A DNA stretch of 11,954 bases from Dehalococcoidales bacterium (GTDB lineage: Bacteria; Chloroflexota; Dehalococcoidia; Dehalococcoidales; Fen-1064). Location: assembly GCA_028713395.1 (NCBI GenBank), contig JAQTOJ010000041.1, forward strand, positions 1 to 11,954, in the 5' to 3' direction. Shown here piece by piece: positions 6,549 to 11,954 of this stretch. Made by a program: the position numbers and the translations under genes. The notes under the pieces were generated by a model, which saw only the letters and a program-made list of their open reading frames with translations, was not told the origin of the DNA and ran no database searches. Position 1 is the first letter of the stretch. Every line of letters begins with the position of its first letter.

Positions 6549-6569
6549 CCAGCCTGGAGGTTAAGCAAA

Positions 6570-8375
6570 TTGACAGTTCGTAAAACGACAATATTGATTG
6601 TCGTCTTCGCCTCTCTGATCGTTTTAACCGCGACTTTTTTACTAAATCAGTACTACCTCATCCACAGCTACGAAAATATCGAAAAGAGGCTGGTCGGTGA
6701 AAATACGCTGAGCGGCGTGAGGATACTTAACGACCAAATAAATTCTATAGCGAGCGACACGGCCGATTGGGCATTCTGGGACGATTCCTACCAATTTGCG
6801 ATAGACCTGAACAAGGCGTATATCGATACCAATATGCAGTCCACCACTTTTACGCTGCTAAATATCGATTGCTTGATGTTCCTCAATCAAGAAGGGAAAA
6901 TAGTCTATTCACTTGCGTATGACACCGGTTTGGAAGAATTTGTTTCCGTGCCGCGGGCGATCATTAGTTACGTAAAGGCAAATGACGGGTTACGGTTCCC
7001 GGATAAGGCCGGTTCCGAACGTGGAGTAAAGGGCATTATAGATCTGCCGGACGGCAGCCTGTACGAAGCGGCCGCGTATTCTATTTTACCGAGCACGGGC
7101 GAAGGGGTGAGCCGCGGTTCACTGATCATGATGCGTAATCTGAACGACATAGAAACCGGGAATATCAGCCGGATGAGCTTGGCCAATTTGAACATCAAGG
7201 CGTTGAATCAAGGCGACCTGCCGCAAGACTACCGGCAGGCTTATAGCGAATTGAACACAAACACTTCTGTGTTCGTAAACGCGCCCGATGGGAATAATAT
7301 TTACGGATACGGGCTGGTAATGGATATCAATGGCAACCCGGCGGCGATTTTACGCGTGCAGGATGTACGGGCAATCTATCAGGAAGGTAAACAAAGCACG
7401 ACCGTCAGGGTACTGTACAGTTTTTTGGGAATATGCGTGGGATTAATGGTGGTAATTATGATATTGAACACCAGAATCCTGGCGCCAATTGTGAAGATGA
7501 GAGACCAGCTCCGGAAAATCAGTAGAGAGAACGATTATAACGCCCGTTTGAAAACAACCGGCAAGGATGAGTTTACGGATCTGGCGACGGATATCAACCA
7601 GATGCTGGGGGAAATTCAAAATCATATTGAAAAAGATAAACTACAGAAACAAAAGCTGGAAACAGAACTAAAACAACGGGCTGATTTCACGAGGGAATTG
7701 GTGCATGAATTAAAAAGCCCGATCACCCCCATTATTTCCTCCAGCGAATTACTGGTGGACGGCTTGAAGGATGAACCCTGGCTGAGGCTGGCGAAGAATG
7801 TATATAAGGGCGCGCTGGATATGAACGACAGGCTCGATGACCTGGTGGATGTCGCCAGGGGTGAGATCGGGACGCTGGCATTAAGGCGGGAAACGCTGGA
7901 CATGGGGGCGGTCATAAGGCAAATCACGGACGAGATGACGCCTTTGATTTCCAGCCGGACGCAAGAATTTAAATTGGATCTACCGGCGTCATTGCCTTTG
8001 ATACAGGGGGACGAAATACGCATCAGGCAGGTCTTAAGGAACCTCATTAGCAATGCTACCAAATTTTCCCCCGAAAAAGGGTTGATAAGTATCACTGCAT
8101 TGCAAAATAATGGTAATATAGTAGTCAAGATTGCCGATACCGGGCGCGGCATGAACCGGGAGAAGCTGGCGACGATTTTCGATGAAAAATCCAGGACGGC
8201 GGAACCCGTTGACCGGCATTCCGGTCTGGGATTGGGCTTAAGGCTGGCGAAGACCCTGGTGGAACTGCACGGCGGGACGATCAGCGTGGAGAGCGAAGTA
8301 AATAAGGGTTCTACCTTCAGCTTCACGATACCGGTTAATAACGAGACCAGAGCGGATGAAAACGAAAAAGGTTAA
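6570..8375 (+). CDS. Membrane sensor histidine kinase with CHASE4 domain
   Basis: A 601-residue sensor kinase. Segments in order: membrane helix at 8-26; an extracytoplasmic CHASE4-like sensor at about 30-275, with its hallmark DTADWAFWDDSYQF (63-76); a second helix at 281-300; a HAMP linker at about 301-353; a coiled region at 353-372; HisKA at about 370-435 with phospho-acceptor His379 in FTRELVHELKSP; and an ATP-binding domain at about 478-590. The latter shows the N box (RNLISNATKFS, Asn495), G1 (DTGRG, Asp523), F box (IFDEK) and G2 (GLGLGL, 552-557). The ligand of CHASE4 is unknown in general. The start is TTG, chosen because GGAGG sits nine bases upstream and the first helix follows directly. 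The partner regulator begins 6 bp after the stop, so the pair is almost certainly one operon. Confidence 0.92.
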   Translation: MTVRKTTILIVVFASLIVLTATFLLNQYYLIHSYENIEKRLVGENTLSGVRILNDQINSIASDTADWAFWDDSYQFAIDLNKAYIDTNMQSTTFTLLNIDCLMFLNQEGKIVYSLAYDTGLEEFVSVPRAIISYVKANDGLRFPDKAGSERGVKGIIDLPDGSLYEAAAYSILPSTGEGVSRGSLIMMRNLNDIETGNISRMSLANLNIKALNQGDLPQDYRQAYSELNTNTSVFVNAPDGNNIYGYGLVMDINGNPAAILRVQDVRAIYQEGKQSTTVRVLYSFLGICVGLMVVIMILNTRILAPIVKMRDQLRKISRENDYNARLKTTGKDEFTDLATDINQMLGEIQNHIEKDKLQKQKLETELKQRADFTRELVHELKSPITPIISSSELLVDGLKDEPWLRLAKNVYKGALDMNDRLDDLVDVARGEIGTLALRRETLDMGAVIRQITDEMTPLISSRTQEFKLDLPASLPLIQGDEIRIRQVLRNLISNATKFSPEKGLISITALQNNGNIVVKIADTGRGMNREKLATIFDEKSRTAEPVDRHSGLGLGLRLAKTLVELHGGTISVESEVNKGSTFSFTIPVNNETRADENEKG

Positions 8376-8381
8376 TATCGG

Positions 8382-9068
8382 ATGAAAGTACTAATAGTCG
8401 AAGACAACCCCGAAATTTCCACTGCGATCGGTGTCTCGATGCAAATCCGCTGGCAAGATGCCCAGATAATCACGACGCACCTCGGGGAGCGTGGGGTGGA
8501 GATGGTGGAGACGGAAAAACCGGATGTGGTGATATTAGACCTGGGTTTACCGGATATTAGCGGTTATGAAGTTTTGAAACGCATTCGTCTGTTTTCCCTG
8601 GTGCCGGTGCTGATTCTGACGGTACGTTCTGAAGAAGACGATATAGTCAAAGGGCTGGAATACGGCGCGGATGATTATATGGTGAAACCTTTCCGCAAGC
8701 TGGAATTACTTTCCCGCGTGCAAGCCCTGATGCGGCGTTATGCTTCATTCCAGGAATCGGACGAACCGGTGGTCTGCGGACCGCTTTCACTGAACCCGGT
8801 GAGCGGGCAACTGGTGATCAGCAACCGGGAAATCAAGTTGACCAACACGGAACGGCGGATCGTGCATCATTTGATGCGTAATTGCGGGCATGTGGTGACC
8901 TACGCCAGTCTGGCGGAAGCGGTGTGGGGGGCGGATTATCCCGACGCGGCGAATAGTCTGAAAGTGTATGTGCGCCGTCTGCGGGAGAAGATAGAGGAAG
9001 ACCCCGGGAATCCCAAGATGATATTGACGACTTCCGGCATTGGTTATTACCTGGCGAAACAGGACTGA
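8382..9068 (+). CDS. OmpR/PhoB-family response regulator
   Basis: A 228-residue DNA-binding response regulator. The receiver domain (1-118) has the acidic pair Glu7/Asp8 (VEDN), phospho-acceptor Asp53 (VILDLGLPD), switch Thr80 (ILTVRS) and Lys102 (VKPF). A winged-helix domain of OmpR type follows at about 128-226, with LTNTERRIVHHLMRN, the recognition-helix region NSLKVYVRRLREKIE and the closing wing TTSGIGYYL. Phosphorylation by the kinase just upstream would promote dimer binding to direct-repeat operators. The targets are not evident; no obvious direct-repeat site stands out in the window. The gene is translated from ATG 6 bp after the kinase stop, with only a weak purine-rich ribosome site overlapping the kinase end, so coupling is likely. 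A hairpin 60 bp downstream closes the unit. Confidence 0.93.
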   Translation: MKVLIVEDNPEISTAIGVSMQIRWQDAQIITTHLGERGVEMVETEKPDVVILDLGLPDISGYEVLKRIRLFSLVPVLILTVRSEEDDIVKGLEYGADDYMVKPFRKLELLSRVQALMRRYASFQESDEPVVCGPLSLNPVSGQLVISNREIKLTNTERRIVHHLMRNCGHVVTYASLAEAVWGADYPDAANSLKVYVRRLREKIEEDPGNPKMILTTSGIGYYLAKQD

Positions 9069-9128
9069 ATTCCTTTCATTTGCTTTCTCATTTTTATATC
9101 AAGCGCAGATCTTTCTGAAAATGCAAAC

Positions 9129-9145
9129 GCCCGCCAGAGGCGGGC
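9129..9145 (+). terminator. Terminator-like hairpin after the response regulator
   Basis: GCCCGCC (9129-9135) and GGCGGGC (9139-9145) around AGA form a very stable hairpin about 60 bp past the regulator stop. The 3' T-tract is poor (ATTC), so termination may be partial. The region 9146-9310 shows no gene or clear site. Confidence 0.5.
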
Positions 9146-9310
9146 ATTCACATGAGTAGGGTAAGTGAATTGTAGAGCGCGAACATCCTTTCAATTTGTA
9201 TCGTTGTTCTTAGAATAACGTGCGCCGGGTGAATAACCCATAAAATATCAGTCTGGAAATGTAAAAAATCTGTAAATATGCCTTATGTCTGCGGGCAAAG
9301 TGATGTTTCG

Positions 9311-10035
9311 TCCAGATTACTTACGGGATGAACAGCAGACAAGCTGCTGAATGGGTGCCACTTGCGCGGGAGTGGCGGAAGAGGAAGAAAGGTTTGGTCT
9401 GGATCCCCGATCAAGTCGTGGATGGGCTCCTTATAAAAGTGGGACTCAAGATATTAGCATTTTAATTACGGCTTGTCTTACAGGGAGCAATATAGCAAAT
9501 CCCTCTGTATCTCCCCTTAAACTTAAGGGGAGACAAAATATGATGGAATCCAGATCAAGTCCCGATTCATTGAGATTCATACGGGATGGGCATGAATGAG
9601 ACAATGGTTTGAGATTGCCGCGTCGTCCCGACTTTATCGGGACTCCTCGCAAAGACGGGTGTCCACAGGCGGGATGCTTGTGCTACCAAAGGTGAGGGAC
9701 AAATCCCTCTGTATCTCTCCCCGATCAGGTCGGGGACAGGCTCCTTAAACTTGAAGGGAGAGAAGGAACGCCCTGGATCCCAGCCTACGCTGGGATGACG
9801 TATAGGAAGAGATGGGCACTAAAGGCAAGCGCGGGGTATATTGCTTCAATATGGGAATGAATGAGACAATGGTTTGAGATTGCCGCGTCGTCCCGACTTT
9901 ATCGGGACTCCTCGCAAAGACGATTGAAGGGAAGGACACGATTAAAGGATGCGGCACCCTCACCCCGTATCCCCGTATCAAGTACGGGGTAAACTCCGTA
10001 CGGGACAGGCTCTCAAGGGAGAGATGATGTTTACT
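9311..10035. repeat. Repeat block 3 (mosaic intergenic repeats, no gene)
   Basis: Same module family as blocks 1 and 2: the CAGCAG/CTGCTG hairpin (9333-9349), the GGAGTGGCGGAAGAGGAAG piece (9369-9387), a CCCCGATCAAGTC piece (about 9406-9432), the TCTCCCCTTAA palindrome (9510-9533), an internally deleted 155-bp module (about 9587-9689), the split palindrome (9714-9765), a TCCCAGC/GCTGGGA hairpin (9778-9795), a 5' fragment of the 155-bp module (9851-9926) and a CCCCGTA/TACGGGG hairpin (about 9971-9989). A 216-codon minus-strand frame runs from this block into the pseudouridine synthase gene and is spurious. Confidence 0.85.
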
Positions 10036-10062
10036 AAAGGAAGAGATCTGTAGCAAGGAATT

Positions 10063-10091
10063 TTGCCTGGAAGGGCGCAACCCTTTATACT
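10063..10091 (+). promoter_or_regulatory. Promoter of the pseudouridine synthase gene
   Basis: TTGCCT (10063-10068), 17 bp, TATACT (10086-10091). The predicted start near 10098 rules out translation from the TTG at 10063 and leaves a leader of a few nt before ATG 10102, or about 13 nt before ATG 10111. Confidence 0.4.
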
Positions 10092-10101
10092 TGAGGGAAA
10101 G

Positions 10102-10830
10102 ATGAGAACGATGACGATACCCCTGATCAAATTGTTGACCGAGACCGGTTTGGGCAGTCGCCGGAAAATGGCGGATGCAATCCGTGAGGGCAAAGTGAAA
10201 GTGAACGGCGTAGTAGCGGAAAGTTTTACGCAGCCAGTTGACCCGCACGCCGATGCCGTGATGTTCGAAGGGAAAAAAGTGCAGGAAAACCGCGAACAGA
10301 GCGTTTACCTGATGTTGCATAAACCCAAGGGGTTGCTGACGACCACCGGCGATGAAAGAGGGCGGGAGACAGTATTTGATATTCTGCCGGAACAATATAA
10401 AAGTATGCGTCTGTATCCGGTAGGCCGCCTGGATAAAGACACCACCGGGTTGCTGTTATTGACCAACGACGGCGAGCTGACACATAAGTTGACACACCCC
10501 AGTTTTGAAAAAGAAAAAGAGTACCTGGTGCGCATCGAAGGGAAACTTACGCCGGGGGAGAAGCAACAATTAACCCGCGGCATCAACCTGGAAGACGGCG
10601 TGACGTCACCGGCGGCGATACGGGAAATCAGGGCGACCTCCGGGTTTAATTACTCGCTGGTCATCCATGAAGGCAAGAAGCGGCAGATCCGGCGGATGTT
10701 CGCGCATCTGGGGTATACGGTGCTGGAACTGAAAAGGGTGCGGCTGGGCAAATTGATTTTGGGAAATCTGCAAGAGGGCGAGACCCGACCTTTAACGCCG
10801 CTGGAAGTGCGGAATTTGCGGTTGGGGTGA
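10102..10830 (+). CDS. rluB: RsuA/RluB-type rRNA pseudouridine synthase
   Basis: A 242-residue enzyme of the RsuA/RluB/E/F family, which isomerises specific uridines in rRNA to pseudouridine. An S4 RNA-binding domain comes first (about 6-55: PLIKLLTETGLGSRRKMADAI), then the synthase domain beginning LMLHKPKGLLTT (70-81). The catalytic motif is PVGRLDKDTTGLLLLTNDGE (106-125), with nucleophile Asp111. KEYLVRI (139-145) and HEGKKRQIRRMFAHLGY (189-205) complete the family signature. The symbol is a family-level guess: RluB (23S) and RsuA (16S) types are hard to separate by eye. ATG 10102 is preferred because GAGGG lies just upstream; the frame is open to a TTG at 10063, which overlaps a promoter-like -35, and ATG 10111 is also possible. 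It stands alone between repeat block 3 and recA. Confidence 0.9.
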   Translation: MRTMTIPLIKLLTETGLGSRRKMADAIREGKVKVNGVVAESFTQPVDPHADAVMFEGKKVQENREQSVYLMLHKPKGLLTTTGDERGRETVFDILPEQYKSMRLYPVGRLDKDTTGLLLLTNDGELTHKLTHPSFEKEKEYLVRIEGKLTPGEKQQLTRGINLEDGVTSPAAIREIRATSGFNYSLVIHEGKKRQIRRMFAHLGYTVLELKRVRLGKLILGNLQEGETRPLTPLEVRNLRLG

Positions 10831-10911
10831 ACGGCCGCTCCCTTGATGATGTCGATAGCAGGCGGATACGGCGCAAAGTCAGATATTTACGGGTTTATTT
10901 CCGGTAACGGC

Positions 10912-10925
10912 CCCGTTGCAACGGG
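10912..10925. repeat. Perfect 14-bp palindrome in the gap before recA
   Basis: CCCGTTG (10912-10918) followed directly by CAACGGG (10919-10925), then CAATATTTT. As RNA it can form a 5-bp stem with a TGCA loop and a mixed A/T tail, so it could be a weak terminator for the pseudouridine synthase gene or a protein-binding site. The rest of the 242-bp gap is AT-rich and non-coding. Confidence 0.4.
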
Positions 10926-11007
10926 CAATATTTTCCGGCTGAGAGGCGATTAACATAATATCTTAATATTTTACGGAAAAATTGCCGTTTAGATACAAAA
11001 ATAATTA

Positions 11008-11019
11008 AAACATTTGTTC
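11008..11019. promoter_or_regulatory. LexA-like (SOS box) palindrome upstream of recA
   Basis: AAACATTTGTTC matches the Gram-positive type SOS box GAACATATGTTC at 10 of 12 positions. It lies 54 nt before the recA start and just upstream of the -35. Whether this organism's LexA uses that motif is unknown; the placement is what raises the possibility. Confidence 0.35.
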
Positions 11020-11028
11020 CTAATTGTA

Positions 11029-11057
11029 TTGTTTTCACTATTTATATATGCTATCAT
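11029..11057 (+). promoter_or_regulatory. Promoter of recA
   Basis: TTGTTT (11029-11034), 17 bp, TATCAT (11052-11057), in an AT-rich stretch. The predicted start near 11064 gives a leader of about 9 nt. An alternative pair is TTGTAT (11024-11029) with TATGCT (11047-11052). Confidence 0.45.
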
Positions 11058-11072
11058 TATGTTGAGACGAAA

Positions 11073-11954
11073 ATGACCACAGGAGAAAAGCTTAAAGCAC
11101 TGGATCTAGCCATCTCCCAGATTGAGAAACGCTTTGGAAAAGGCGCGATCATGAAACTGGGAGAATCTACCGGTGTGGCAATTGCGGGTGTAATTTCCAC
11201 GGGTTCCATATCCCTGGATGTGGCTCTTGGTTTAGGGGGTATCCCACGGGGGCGTATCACCGAGATATTCGGGCCGGAATCATCGGGCAAAACTACTTTG
11301 GCTTTGCACGTGATTGCCGAGGCCCAGAAACAGGGTGGTACCGCTGCCTATATAGATGTTGAGCATGCCTTGGACCCGGTGTATTCGGGTCATATCGGGG
11401 TAAATATCGATGATATGCTCATTTCTCAACCCGATACCGGAGAGCAGGCGCTGGAAATTTGTGAAGCGCTGGTACGCAGCGGGGCAGTGGATATTATTGT
11501 AGTGGATAGCGTGGCCGCACTGGTGACCCGGGCGGAAATAGAAGGCGAAATGGGCGATAGCCAGGTAGCCTCACAGGCCCGTTTGATGTCGCAGGCCTTG
11601 CGCAAGCTGGCGGCGGCGATCGGCAAATCCGGCGCGGCGGTCATCTTTATCAACCAGCTAAGGGAAAAGGTGGGCATAGTTTTCGGCAATCCGGAAGTAA
11701 CCCCCGGCGGCCGCGCCCTGAAGTTCTACTCCTCGATTCGCGTCGATCTGCGGCGCATCGAGACGATCAAGCAGGGTGAGGAAGCCACCGGGACACGGGT
11801 GAAGGCCAAGATTGTGAAGAACAAAGTAGCGCCGCCATTCCGCACGGCTGAGTTCGATATCATGTTTGACCACGGCATCAGCCGCGAAGGCGATCTGATC
11901 GATCTGGGCGTGACGCTGGGGATCATCAAGAAAGCTGGGGCATTTTTATCCTGG
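11073..11954 (+). CDS. recA: RecA recombinase (3' end cut by window edge)
   Basis: The first 294 residues of RecA, the ATP-dependent strand-exchange protein that also triggers LexA autocleavage; a complete protein is about 340-350 residues, so some 50 C-terminal residues lie outside. The N-terminal oligomerisation helix (KLKALDLAISQIEKRFGKG) is followed by Walker A GPESSGKT (67-74), catalytic Glu97 in DVEHALDP, Walker B IIVVDS (141-146), the allosteric Asn194/Gln195 in INQLRE, DNA-binding loop 2 (about 196-213, with Phe204), and KNKVAPPF (249-256). The frame is open to the last base, with no frameshift. Loop 2 reads GIVFGNPEVTPGG rather than the usual GVMFGNPETTPGG. The start fits the family N-terminus; the ribosome site is weak (GAGACGAAA). 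The gene has its own promoter region and a LexA-like site upstream. Confidence 0.96.
   Translation, partial: MTTGEKLKALDLAISQIEKRFGKGAIMKLGESTGVAIAGVISTGSISLDVALGLGGIPRGRITEIFGPESSGKTTLALHVIAEAQKQGGTAAYIDVEHALDPVYSGHIGVNIDDMLISQPDTGEQALEICEALVRSGAVDIIVVDSVAALVTRAEIEGEMGDSQVASQARLMSQALRKLAAAIGKSGAAVIFINQLREKVGIVFGNPEVTPGGRALKFYSSIRVDLRRIETIKQGEEATGTRVKAKIVKNKVAPPFRTAEFDIMFDHGISREGDLIDLGVTLGIIKKAGAFLSW

Noticed and set aside
9745..10395. 216-codon minus-strand frame
   Set aside because: Runs from repeat block 3 into the antisense of the pseudouridine synthase gene; no domain and no start signal.

Overview
The window carries six protein genes separated by three blocks of shuffled, palindrome-rich repeats. 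Gene content (RecA with a DVEHALDP motif, a CHASE4 histidine kinase with an OmpR/PhoB regulator, an RsuA/RluB-type pseudouridine synthase, exonuclease III) and the repeats (CCCGATC...GGGGACAGGCTCC types and inverted repeats around GTCCCGA/TCGGGAC) suggest a Dehalococcoidia-type Chloroflexota bacterium, probably from an environmental genome. This placement is my inference from family resemblance, not a search result.

Layout. 1-630: repeat block 1, no credible gene. 631-845: a strongly structured element which, read on the minus strand, has a near-consensus promoter (TTGACA, 17 bp, TATATT) at one end and a T-rich tail at the other; I call it a candidate small RNA. 897-919: a compact terminator hairpin. 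967-2205 (+): an ArsB/SLC13-type membrane anion transporter. 2202-4292 (-): an MFS transporter with an unusual soluble C-terminal tail of seven imperfect Trp-containing repeats; its stop codon overlaps that of the convergent transporter. 4293-4910: gene-free, AT-richer DNA with small hairpins. 4915-5640: repeat block 2, including a 155-bp near-identical direct duplication. 5711-6487 (+): exonuclease III. 6570-8375 and 8382-9068 (+): a two-component pair, kinase first, 6 bp apart, closed by a GC hairpin at 9129-9145. 9311-10035: repeat block 3. 10102-10830 (+): RsuA/RluB-type pseudouridine synthase. 11073 to the window end (+): recA, complete at the 5' end and cut by the window edge, preceded by a LexA-like palindrome.

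Functionally this is mostly housekeeping DNA (repair: exonuclease III and RecA; rRNA modification; sensing; transport) with mobile-looking non-coding repeats filling the gaps. Only the kinase/regulator pair is clearly an operon. A recurring detail is a -10-like hexamer only 10-21 nt before the start codon of five genes, suggesting very short 5' leaders. The items most worth following up are the minus-strand RNA candidate, the seven-repeat tail of the MFS protein, and the modular repeats whose hairpins show compensatory changes between copies.
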